From positions 15,974,984-16,038,983 of the forward strand of contig NC_092564.1 in assembly GCF_037975245.1 (NCBI RefSeq): a DNA stretch of 64,000 nucleotides, read 5' to 3'. A program made the position numbers and the translations under genes. Position 1 is the first letter of the stretch, and each line of letters begins with the position of its first letter. The notes beneath the pieces were generated by a model, which worked only from the letters and a program-made list of their open reading frames with translations, made no database searches and was not told where the DNA came from. The DNA comes from Apostichopus japonicus (taxonomy: Eukaryota; Echinodermata; Holothuroidea; Aspidochirotida; Stichopodidae). Shown in pieces: positions 11,523-34,300 of the stretch.

Positions 11523-12175
11523 CAAGGGCGGCGGAACCGGGGGGCACAGGGGGCACGTGCCCCCCACTTTTCCTCAGGTTAAAAATGTGCCTTTTTTCTA
11601 CATAAAAATTGAGGTGCCTCAAGTTAGCAAGAGGCCAGGGAACCAGAATGAACACTCGGGAAGGTCCGTTTCCGGCCATCTGAGGGGTTTGTAAAACCAA
11701 AAATTTTCTAGTACGCTCCGCGCCAACCGATGGTGGCGCTCCGCTCAGATAGTCGTGCATAAAACTTTGCAAATCCTGGCTACGCCCCTGACTTTTAATG
11801 AATTTCTGTGGGTCAAACTCAAAGCTATTTCGAATGGAAAAAAAATGTGAAGATATTAACAAGAAAAAACTCTAATTCGGAAGATTCCTACATTAGCAAC
11901 TAACATGAGTTCACCTCCTTTTGTCTCAAAAGAAAACTTGTTCCTTGTTTCCCAATTTGCGCATTGGATATTGCAGTGCTAGTATGCATATTTTCCTTTA
12001 GGGGGGGGGGGGGGGGTTGATGTAGTGATGTGTATTACACAAATAAGATAATACAATAAGAGTTATAAAGGGTACTAAATGTAAGGCTGCATCAGTCCAA
12101 TCGAATTTCTGCAAAGTGCCCTTTGATGTCGGTGCCCCCCCCCCCCCCAGATTAAAAGTGCTTCCGCCGCCCTTG
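11523..12175. mobile_element. Nested hAT-like element, 653 bp
   Basis: Perfect 14-bp terminal inverted repeats CAAGGGCGGCGGAA and TTCCGCCGCCCTTG are flanked by ATCTGGAC (11515-11522) and ACCTGGAC (12176-12183), matching at 7 of 8 positions. It lies wholly inside the 10721-12743 element, so it inserted later. Its left part repeats the outer element's subterminal block (GCGCCAACCGATGGTGGCGC at about 11720). Poly-G and poly-C runs occupy about 12001-12016 and 12135-12149. No transposase. Confidence 0.85.
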
Positions 12176-12743
12176 ACCTGGACATCCCCAACATGAGTGC
12201 ATATTTACTTTTTCATGGATGGTGGGGGGGGGGGGGGTGCCTACAAGCCTAGAAGTACAGGTGTTATATTCTAAACTTTTTTTGTGAGACAAATTGCAGT
12301 CTCACCCGACACAGCGACATTATCCCGCCTACGTGTCGTTGAACAATGTATGTTTTTTTTCTGGAGGTAGCTGAATCTGTGTTAAAATAATAAATTAGGT
12401 AACTAAATAGGAGCTTAAAAAATATACTGTCCCATTTTTCCCCTTCAAAGTGATGTTACAATTTTTTCTTCTTCTAATTTACCAAATTTTTGGGGAACTG
12501 TAAATTTCTAAAACGTGAGATTATAAACTAAAGAATGTTTAGATGCAACTTGCAAGGCCTCAGAAGTGCCGTTTCCGGCAATCTGAGAGGCATTGTGTGC
12601 CCAAAAAATTTCTTGTACGCTACGCGCCAACCGATGGTGGCGCTCCGCTTAGATAGTGTCACGGGAACTTTCGAGCACAAAAAGTTCTGCTCCCCAAACT
12701 GAAATGGTCCCGTACGCCTATGTGTATGGACGCTCCGCCACTG

Positions 12744-12751
12744 GTCTGAAC
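12744..12751. repeat. 8-bp target site duplication, right copy (hAT cluster)
   Basis: GTCTGAAC, identical to 10713-10720, directly after the element terminus CACTG. Confidence 0.92.
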
Positions 12752-12754
12752 CAA

Positions 12755-12935
12755 TCATTCTTTTATTCTGGGGACCTCCCACCTGTTCCTCTTCTCGTCC
12801 CACTCATAAGTGGCATATAATGCGATCCCGGGGCCTTCTACCTTCCCCAAATAGTTATATCCCCTTCTGCTCCCAAATGTTAAGGAAAACGTTTTTGTTT
12901 TATTATAAACATATTTAACCTGCCACCTGGAAAAA
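12755..12935 (-). other. Unidentified protein-like open frame next to the hAT insertion
   Basis: On the minus strand a TTTTTCCAG acceptor-like site precedes an open frame of about 60 codons ending in TGA at 12757-12755. Its peptide has aromatic- and Gly-rich stretches such as GYNYLGKVEGPGIALYATYE and DEKRNRWEV that look more protein-like than neighbouring frames. I do not recognise the family and cannot find partner exons. It could be a stranded exon, a retroelement fragment or chance. Confidence 0.25.
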
Positions 12936-14993
12936 CTTTGGGTCACTAGAAAAATAGTTCGATAGGGCATATAGCTCGAACTAATTTATATACAGTCCCA
13001 CTTCGAACCCCCCTCTCACTCTTCTGCTGCCGAGTCCTTGCTCAGTCCTTATTCATAAATTTTCGGCAGTGGACCTCTTCCGCCTTCGAGTATAAGCTCA
13101 CTAGTATGAGTTTGAACTTTTTGAGGTGGGATAAACTTAGTACGGTAGCAATGTGTTCGACTATGGTTAAATTCCATAGAGACTTACTTGAAAAGTAAAT
13201 AACAAAGTACACGTATACGTGCGATACTGAACGTCCCTGGTGTAGCTTGGTGCACTGACCCAGGAAATTGGTTAAGTGTATAGGCTGGGTATTGTCTATG
13301 TACGTCACAATGTTTTTGGCCAGTGAGACCTTAGTTTCTTTTGCCAATATCAACTAATCTCCTTATCACAAAAGCTTAAGACAGTTATAAACTCGAAGAA
13401 GCGGGCAACAACGTGCAAAATTTAGGACACCGGAATCCACACCACCACGGTAAATCATTATATTGACCAATTTGTAGACGTAATGTTAAACTTGCTACTA
13501 GTACTAATTATAGACTAGTATATCGTATAGTCATAGTAATATTACTAGTAGTAGCAGTAGTTTATTAGTTGATAGGCCTACAATTAAAACAATTTGATGT
13601 CCTTTTTCTTGTTCTCATGATTTTCATAGCAAATGGTTGGATGCTTATGCTTACTAATGTATACATAATATATGTAGTCCTATAGCTTAGTAGCCGAAGC
13701 TATAGTAATTGGTCTAGGCCTATACTGGACGAATAATAGTCTTCTCAATCTCAAAAGTTTCACCTACTTATTGTAGGCCAGGCTACTGCCTAGAAGGCCT
13801 AGCCCTAGACTAGGGACTTAGTTGTGGACCACAGGGAAGCCATAGGGGTTATAGTCAATAGTCATAAGCCAAATTGGCCCGTTGACCTCCCCGAAGATTA
13901 TAAACAATCTTATCAATAGTTGTCGTAGTCATCGAGGATTTTCGGCTGAAAAAACACTGAAGTGGCGCCAAACATCATCAGTGTACGCAGTTTCTCGCTA
14001 ACTGAGAAAGAGATCCTGGCCGAGTGCATGGAAATCCATGAACGCCCAGCATCAGTAGTACAAGACCATTGGAAACTAAAAAAGAGCCAAGCCGTTGTAC
14101 CACAGCCACCAGCCTGCAGTCAACTGGTTTTACCATAACCCTGGCACGGGGCCCAACCAGGTGCTACCAGCTGGGTCAGCTGGACCTGGGGCTCACAATT
14201 GGGCAGGGATGACCACTCCCTGAGGGTCACACGTCAACTCGGTTAACACGCAACCCCTGCTACCCCTGCTAGGGGTTATAATGGTTATGATCATATTGAC
14301 TGGCTGGCTGGCAACTCATCAAGGTTATAAGGCGGTATAACACTCTCCAGATTGTATAGTACTATAAATCTTTCTACATTTTTTTTAATTATAAAATAGT
14401 TGTGAGAGATGATCTGTAGATATATTTCCATCAGAATATGTTGAGAAAAGTACACATGCATCCTCTTTCTAGAAATGACAGCTTAAAAATGCTCATGCTA
14501 CAGTATTGTGTTCTGCAGAACTTGCGTTAGTTGCATGTTAGCGTGACTGTACTTTCATGTATCCCAACAAAATGTTCCTATATTATTTTTTTACATGGCT
14601 ATCTTGTTTCAGAACAATTTTGCCCAATTGTCCCTACTTTTTTCCCCTGTCTCCCTATTTTTAGGGATGGGAAATTTAGTTACTCTCCCTATTTTTTGGT
14701 AAACTCTCAGACAAATTGACTGCAGGCCCTGAAATTTTATAAACTTAAAAAATTCCTAGTTATGCATCCTCGAAAAGTATTCCAATTACTTACAAATGTA
14801 CTGAAATACTGCTCAAGAATAACAGGATAACTTCTGCACCTATTATTAGTTCCTATTGTTTTTTTTAATTCTATTGTTGTACAGTTCGTTTATCCTCCAT
14901 ATTGCAGAATGCATCAATTACCTGCACGATGTTATCATTAGTAGGGCTCCATTTATTTGTCTCAGCTGTATACACTTTTCTCTCCTCACTCAG
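12936..14993. other. Intergenic DNA upstream of SQOR, probable SQOR promoter and 5' UTR intron
   Basis: No confident gene. SQOR exon 1 starts at a splice acceptor (14994), so a non-coding exon and the promoter should lie somewhere here; the less AT-rich stretch 13950-14300 (with TGGCGCC at about 13962) is one candidate. A plus-strand open stretch ending in TAA at 14139 reads ACMEIHERPASVV-like sequence that I cannot assign. Trinucleotide TAG/AGT repeats occur near 13540-13565. Confidence 0.35.
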
Positions 14994-15009
14994 ATCTCTA
15001 CAGTCCATC

Positions 15010-26187
<11,178 letters not shown>

Positions 26188-29100
26188 ACACTCAAACCTG
26201 TACCGTTTTGATATCTTTCTTTCAAATTTTTCCATTGAATCTGATTCAACAAAAATTGCATTCTTTTCCTTTATGTCAGTATGAATTCTATGAATTCTCT
26301 CTGACTCTTTGCTATTGGTGGTTGTCTTCTTTGATGCTTTGATGTGCTAGTTGATAGTAGGCTTTTAAAATTCATCTTATACATCTATGACAAGGCTGAA
26401 AGTTTTATTGGATGGTTGAGACATCATGTCGGAAGGAGAAGCTGCAGCAGCTGCAAGAATCCTGCTCAGCTAGGATGAATCAATGTGTACAAACAATAGA
26501 AATTATCTATGCAGACTTACAGTACCTACTGTGTGGAACTGGGGGGCGCACAATATGTCCTACACCCGCAGCCTGGCTGCATGATGTTGCAAACCCCCTT
26601 CCCCCAGTGTCCTACTTCTGACATGGTACATAATAGATTTGTTTAATATTTGCATAGGGTAATTATCTTAAAAGGAGATCATTTGGAATTAATTCTTGTT
26701 AGTTGTTTATCGTATTGTTTTCTTTAAAGTGACGTCATGGAATGAAATATTAAATATGAAATATGTGAAAAGACCTTGAAAATTTGAGACACTTGTATTA
26801 GGTTTGAACAACACCTACAAAAATTTAAATATGCAGGGTAATCTCAATTATGTCATTAATTCAAAGTTTGCATTTGAAATAATAAAAAAATAATAATAAA
26901 AAAAATCTGCAACCAACTTTAAGTTTGAACACAGCTCATAAGATTTGATCAAACATTGCACAAGTCGCAACCAAATTGAGTAAGCCCTCATCGAATGGTA
27001 GTTTTTAAGTAGGAAAGTTTGTCAGGTAAAACAAAATGATTTTGTATATCCAATAGTGAAGCAAGGTATAAGTAGTCAGATGTGTAGATTGGTGAGATTA
27101 TGTTAACAGTGTATGTCATTGATTCAATGTAATTAACTGCTTTTCACAACTATAGTATCATTATTTGATATATTTTTTTTTATAATGTTAAACTTAACAG
27201 TATCTAGTCACCTTTGTCAGCTGCTCCAGTAAACTTCATACACAAATCAATCAATGGACCATGTCGTGCTTTCCATATCAAGTGCCATTCTAAAATAAGT
27301 TTGAACACCCTGTTTATAGCTCTTATAATCACATTGCTCTTACTATCACATTGAAATTGGCAAACTTTTGACACTATGTGTTAGAAAAACTGCCAGCATC
27401 AGAAATTTTATATTCGGATATTAATTCATTTAGTCCAAATGTATTCAAAATCTTTTAATTTGAGTTTTTGGATTGTAAGTTTACCCTTTTTCTTAAATTG
27501 TTCACTCACATGTTTGTTAACACAGGTTTTTTTTTATATAATAATTATAAAGTAAGAAAACTAACTTTTTACTTTTAAAAGTATGTTTACATGTGCCTTT
27601 GTTTAAAATGTTAATGGAAACCATTCCATCTATGTCAACATGTGGTATGCAACAATTGGATTTTTTTCAAACCAAAAAAAAAAAAAATTTATAGTGATAT
27701 TGTATAACATTTACTTCTTACCTTAAAAAGGATATATATTAAATATATAAAGGAAAGACAAGATGGACAACATGGTATATATTGATTTTGGTTTCAAATG
27801 CACAAATTTTGAATAAATACCTAACTGAGAATTTATTGTCATTGTACAACCCCTCACACTAATACAAATAAATGTGCTGAGGGAGGAGATATATCAACTG
27901 AAAACATTCCACTTTTATCCGTAAAATAAAATGAAGTTGGATGGGTAAACCATGGGCGTGAGGGCCTTGCTCTTGTTGGTAAATTAAACAAAACCTACTA
28001 AAATTGACTATATGTATGATCAATATCATGTATTTTCAATGTAATATCCTGAATTATGCAACACGAAGAAAGAGAACATACTGTTTGTCTATTCTTTTCT
28101 TTTATTTCATTCTTTATTTTGCAATCTCAAAAGTCTCAGTGCAGAGCTACAAAATATACATCTATTAAATTTGTATCTCTTTGTTAAATTATCTACATAT
28201 CAACAAAACAACAGACTGATGAAGTAATGGATGTATAATTAGGGCATATCTTAATTAAATATATGCGACATTGCACTTGCAACAAAAAGCTATAAAGACG
28301 ACCACTACATATCACCATGACAACTAGAGAAGAGAATGATTTCTATACATAAGAGGCATGCATAACAAGGAATATAGATATATTTTCTTGGACATGCACA
28401 AATTTAATCAAATTCCATCTTGATTAAATATATATATTTTTTCTTTTACTCTTTTTCTATGGAGGGGGGGTATTTAAAATGCACCTCATCTGTGTAGCTA
28501 GGCAAAATGTGCCGAGTACAACAGTACATCTGAGGAATTCCACTAAAATAAGGTAACCCACTTTCAATCACTCTTGAAAGGGATCAAACATTTATTAAAA
28601 GTTTCAAAGATTGGAAGCTGTTAGAATTGCTGCCAGAGTGATATGTTAGATATAATAAAATGAGCAAAGGTTGTTTGCATTTCAAAAGGTGAAACTAAAT
28701 GCTTACATAAAATAACATCGACCCTTTTCATCACCATATTTCTGCTTTATTAGACTGGCTCGTTGTGGTAATTTATATATTTATTTTTAAAAACTTTTTA
28801 AGTGTGAATACCTTTCCTATCATGTCTCTTGTTTATAAATAATTTGTTACTTAAATTAATAAACTCAAGAAAACCAAATGACTTCTCCAAAATAAAATAA
28901 ATAAGTTTAGTAGCTTTTAATTTAAATTTAAAATAGAAATGCAAACACACTCACGCACGCACACAAAAGAAAATTCCAAGCAAGACGAATTTGAGAAAAG
29001 CAATATAAAGGTATGAAATGTGTAATATTTTGTAAACAGCCATTCTTAAATATACAGATGCAATGTGTGTAGTCTTGTAAATAGAGCATGCTGAAATATA

Positions 29101-29560
29101 CAGAAATAACCAATTAAATGAAACAGATCCAACAAGATATCACACTTCTATTAAAAAAGAAAAAAATCTAAACATCAAAATGAGTCCAATCAAAGCCCTT
29201 AATCAGTAGTTCATGAAGATTCACTTGATGGAATTACTTACTGAGTAAATTCTACACTGTCATTGATTGTAATCCTATTATTTTGGGTAGCATTCAATAG
29301 GTTTGGTAAAATTCCCTATCAGACATAAAAGGGTGCTTTAACTAGATTCCTATCAGTAAAGCACACCACGCAATATAAACAGGTTCCAAACAAATGCCGC
29401 TTCAAACTGACAGAACATGAGATAAATTGTTTGACCAAAACACACTCGATTAGTTAGAAAAGGTTTGTTACGTAACTCTGACTTAAGCGCTCCTTAAATC
29501 AACACAAGACAAAACTCATCAGACCACATAAACATGTATGTATGTGTTTTAGATCCTCCT
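26188..29560 (+). other. SQOR 3' UTR and downstream intergenic DNA
   Basis: No coding exon recognised. AATAAA at 26881 in an A-rich context is a plausible SQOR polyadenylation signal, about 700 nt after the stop. Further on, TTTATT words near 28100-28130 could serve ABHD2 on the minus strand if its 3' UTR is very long. AT-rich, otherwise featureless. Confidence 0.4.
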
Positions 29561-29699
29561 GCAAGCAGGAACCCGCGAATAAGCCATCATTGGCTTATCA
29601 AAGCCGCAAGCTGACCAAGAATCAGTCTCTTAGATTCATATTTAACGTCCGTGATGATGAATTGTCAACAACTCTGTAACTAGACGACATACATTAATC

Positions 29700-30344
29700 C
29701 TGGTGTGACTAGAACTCGAGTGACTCGAACATGAGTCAACCAGATTGCCAAGAGGAGCAAACAGAACTATGGAAGTAGAATTAACGAAAGCCACAGAGAA
29801 TGAGTCAACGAGCTATGTTACAGATACGACACAACACGAGTTACACATTCAAAAAGATATCACACAATACTAGACCAAACTCCCGGTATTCAGCACAGGA
29901 AATGAGTCAATCCCACTCCTGGCATACGACTACAATGGGTAATAGTCCAAACAGAGGTTTAAAAGGATAAGTCAACCACATTCCCAGTAGTATCAGCATG
30001 AGTTAATCAAAATCCCACTTCCACACAGCAATCAGTGAAATTCCCATTAACTTGAGACAATATTAGTCAACCAAACACCCACAATACACTTCAAGGGATA
30101 AGTCATCCAAATCTCATTATAGAACTCACAACGTAAGTCTGTAAATTCCAACTATAATTCACACAATATTACTCAACCAGAATCTAAGCATATAAGTTAC
30201 GCTTGAAAGAGACGATGTAAAAGACCAGTCTCCCAGCATCCCAGGCACAGCACAGGCCCACCAAACTCCCGGTAACCACACACAGATTAGTTTTAAACAA
30301 ACTCCTGGCAAATACACCCACAATGTGAGATACACTTGGAAAGA
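29700..30344. repeat. Irregular degenerate repeats preceding the 141-bp array
   Basis: Words such as AGTCAACCA, GAGTCAATCCCACTCC and AACTCCCGGTA recur every 50-70 bp with variable spacing. They share the 'GTCAACCAAAC.CCCAG' core with the regular 141-bp units to the right, suggesting an older shorter repeat from which the array grew. Confidence 0.55.
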
Positions 30345-31345
30345 TACACTGCAAAAGATTAGTCGACCACACTCCCAGTATACACCCTACACCATGTGTT
30401 GACCAAACACCCAGACATAACCAGACACAAAATTAGTTAACCAAACTACCTGCATATACCCACAATGTGAGATACACTTGAAAGATACACTGCAAAAGAT
30501 GAGTTGACCACACTCCCAGTATACACCCTACACCATGTGTTGACCAAACACCCAGACATAACCAGACACAAAATTAGTTAACCAAACTACCTGCATATAC
30601 CCACAATGTGAGATACACTTGAAAGATACACTGCAAAAGATGAGTTGACCACACTCCCAGTATACACCCTACACCATGTGTTGACCAAACACCCAGAACT
30701 AACCAGACACAAAATTAGTTAACCAAACTACCTGCATATACCCACAATGTGAGGGACACTTGAAAGATACACTGCAAAAGATTAGTCGACCACACTCCCA
30801 GTATACACCCTACACCATGTGTTGACCAAACACCCAGAAATAACCAGACACAAAATTAGTTAACCAAACTACCTGCATATACCCACAATGTGAGGGACAC
30901 TTGAAAGATACACTGCAAAAGATGAGTCGACCACACTCCCAGTATACACCCTACACCATGTGTTGACCAAACACCCAGACATAACCAGACACAAAATTAG
31001 TTAACCAAACTACCGGCATATACCCACAATGTGAGGCACACTTGAAAGATACACTGCAAAAGATGAGTTGACCACACTCAAAGTATACACCCTACACCAT
31101 GTGTTGACCAAACACCCAGAACTAACCAGACACAAATTAGTTAACCAAACTACCAGCATATACCCACAATGTGAGGCACACTTGAAAGATACACTGCAAA
31201 AGATGAGTCGACCACACTCCCAGTATACACCCTACACCATGTGTTGACCAAACACCCAGACATAACCAGACACAAAGTTAGTTAACCAAACTACCAGCAT
31301 ATACCCACAATGTGAGGGACACTTGAAAGATACACTGCTAAGGAT
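30345..31345. repeat. Satellite array, about seven units of 141 bp
   Basis: The word GACCAAACACCCAGA starts at 30401, 30542, 30683, 30824, 30965, 31106 and 31246: spacing 141 bp five times, then 140. Units also share CACAATGTGAG, ATACACTGCAAAAGAT and AGTATACACCCTACACCATG. Copies differ by a few substitutions, so the array is fairly young. It lies between SQOR and ABHD2. Confidence 0.97.
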
Positions 31346-34300
31346 AAGGCTACCAAACTCCCAAAAAGTAACACCACCCAAAAACTTTAGATCAGTGACT
31401 TATAAATTCACTACAGGATACACACCACGTAATACAAAGGGACAATAACTGCAACATGACAAATATGTTGTGTCATTTACACACATTACAACATCACAGG
31501 ATATTAATCATCCAGATTCCTAAACAAACATCCCATGATATGAATCATACTGGGTAACATACAATGTTCTTTACATTAACATTTTACACAAATATTTGCA
31601 CCTTATTACATATTTTTGAAATCCCTCTATTAAGTTAATACAAAACAAGACTTCATTCTATAAGAGAAAAATTGTGACTATTATGACACATCCATTCTTG
31701 AGATTCCTCTCTCAAATTACTACATAAACTAAGTGAATTTCTACACAAATGTCTACGTCTTTATGTCTATGTCTTTTTTTGTTTGGAATATTAATATTTT
31801 CAGTCTTTAACGATACGCAAAGATTTCCGAAAATCAAACTACTGTGGAAAAATTTGGGAAATGTAATCATTAGATATACCCTGCTAGAGATGTACTTCAA
31901 AACTCTGATGTTACTCTATATCATGTAACAAAAGTACAAATATGTGTATACAAAATACAAAGTATTGACAAGACATGTTTGAAGGTCATAGGTCAAAGAG
32001 CACAAAGAAAAAGGACTTTACTGTTGATAAATTTATATCAATGATGACAGTCTCATCTGTAGGGTTAGTAACAACCCATTGCACTTTACTCATCAAAATA
32101 TCATATATCTGAAAAAGTAAACACCTATTTTAGGCAAAGCAAAATATTTCATGTAACCATCACCCCACCCTAAGTAACATTAAACATAATATGTGAATGA
32201 ATGTGCCGGATACAATAGCAGTGAGAATGCAGCAAGTCTTGGAAAAAGTGGTGTGCATTTTGTTTCAATCAAAGTCACAGAATTTACCAGTGTTGTCAAA
32301 AAGGTCGTTTTTTGTAGAGTCAAAGTCAAATCACAAGGCATATATCTGCATATTTATAATATCAGACAGTGTGTGACAATGTGCAGCAGACAAACCCCTA
32401 GTCCCTTTCCTCCATAACCACAACCTTCCCCCCCCCCCCCTCCAGCTTCTTCCATAATCCCACTGCATGTAGCAGAAGTTAGTTCCATTGCTACAATCTT
32501 CATATCATGATTACTTGCTTTGATTAATGTATCCAGTATAGAATGATTAATTGCAAGGATGAATTGATCCAGTATAGAATGATTAATTGCAAGTATTAAT
32601 TGATCCAGTATAGAATAATTAACTGCAAGGATTAATTTATCCAGTATAGAATAGCTAAAATGATACGTGACAAGAACTACAAAATTGCGACACAAATTAC
32701 AAATTGTTACAACACAAATATATGCTGGAGTGTTGCCTCTTCCACTATTTTTCAGAGAAATGATATTCCTTAAACCTGAAGACTGCCACACAAGACGTGA
32801 GCAATATTAACTCATTCCCTGATTTGACACTGTTTACATGTTTCTTATCATTTACAGACAGGGCAATACTTCACAACAGAACTGAAAGACAAAACTTAAC
32901 AATTAACCTGAACCAAACAGCAGTTTTATCATTGGCTTCATCATAATAGTTTACATGTGTGTAATGTTTCTCTTCTCTTACCAGCCATCCTCCATCACTG
33001 GTATTTCTACATCTCACCTTTTCAGTTTTTTTCTTTCCCTCTTTCTCTACATGAGAACTTTTTCAATCCATCCCAAAAAACTTCATTTATGGAAATTCAT
33101 AACTAACACAACTGTTGTGTACCTTGCTTCTACAAATTGGTGAACACTTCGCCCCTACCCTTCTAAATGTCTGCCAATGTACTACGTTTTTTTTCCAACA
33201 TAAAAAACTTCTAGACAATTAGCTTATAATAGCTTACTGGCCACTCTTTCACATTCAGACACACATTTCCCTTTTTATTGGTTGTCTAGCAAAAGCACAA
33301 AGCCTGCTATTAAGAAGTCTTATAGTAAAAGGCCTATCGAATCAACTCATCACAATGGAGGTAGTTCGTTCAAATTGATTCGAAAATGAAAAAAAAAAAC
33401 ATGGTATTTAATGATTGACCAAACAATAGGTAAGTAACATCCAGCAGTAATGACCCAATGGATCTACAGAAAGTAATAAACAACAATACCAGAAGTGGCA
33501 AGCTCCATTAAACATGTTGCATAGCTGATTGCATTCAAACTCATTCCTCTTCCTCCTCCTCACCCTTCTCCTTCCCCTCCACAACTCCCTCTAACAAGTT
33601 TCTTGTCCATATTCTATGATAACCAATAGTAGAACATTTAAATGTGAAAGAAAACTTCAAAAGGACCATTCTGTTTCAAAGCAGGATTTGCTACCCAATC
33701 ATGATACAATCATAGACCCCCCTCCCCCCCACCCCTCCTACCTCCTTCTTGTCGGACAATTTACCAAATTGCATTTAGCTATACAACATGCTGTACATCA
33801 CAAGCCAACACAGCAAGCGATACAAGCGATTAAATTATCCAAACAAAATTAAAAAAAGGAACCAAAATATATTGCAACCTTCAAAACAAGATAACAAAAC
33901 ATCAATAAAAAAAAACTCACAGAATTTTTTTTGGTTAGAAACTGTTGTAACAAAATACATACAAAGACAAAAAGAGGTCTGTAAATAATATTTATGAATA
34001 AATGTTCTCTCACACTACACATATGAGGCTGGTTTCCAAGGTGACTAAAACTGGCAACAGAGATTTCATCATGTTTTATTCAACGGATATTAATCCACTC
34101 TTGAAAGTTAAGTTGTTAGTGTTATAACATTATGCAGCTCTGTCCTACTCAGCCATGCAAACATCTTTGGAGTTCAGACTTAATTTAGTTTCATTTAGTC
34201 AAAACAATATAATAAAGATAATAATCCATCGAAATGATATTCATAGATCATCTTGATAAAGAAGGAAAACTGAAATTAGAAAAGAAATTTTAGTCGTGAT

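Larger units (their letters stand above)
10721..12743. mobile_element. Non-autonomous hAT-like element, about 2.0 kb, with nested insertions
   Basis: Ends CAGTGGCGGAGC and GCTCCGCCACTG are perfect inverted repeats flanked by identical 8-bp duplications (GTCTGAAC), the hAT pattern. The inverted similarity reaches about 170 bp inward: ACTATCTAAGCGGAGCGCCA at about 10785 pairs with the complementary block at about 12630-12655, and TTTCCGG words pair at 10871 and 12569. No transposase reading frame is present. The middle holds a foldback hairpin (11133-11274), a long TA tract, and a second complete element (11523-12175). It lies in the ANKMY2-SQOR intergenic space. Confidence 0.88.

Noticed and set aside
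14902..15009. Earlier in-frame ATG for SQOR at 14902
   Set aside because: It lies upstream of a strong CACTCAG splice acceptor at 14993 and would add hydrophobic residues unlike the presequence; the ATG at 15010 has better context.
30345..31345. CRISPR-like array
   Set aside because: The 141-bp units are contiguous, with no unique spacers, in animal DNA; it is a satellite.
32354..32791. 145-codon minus-strand frame with periodic SILDQLILA units
   Set aside because: Caused by the 36-bp tandem repeat; no homologue recognised.
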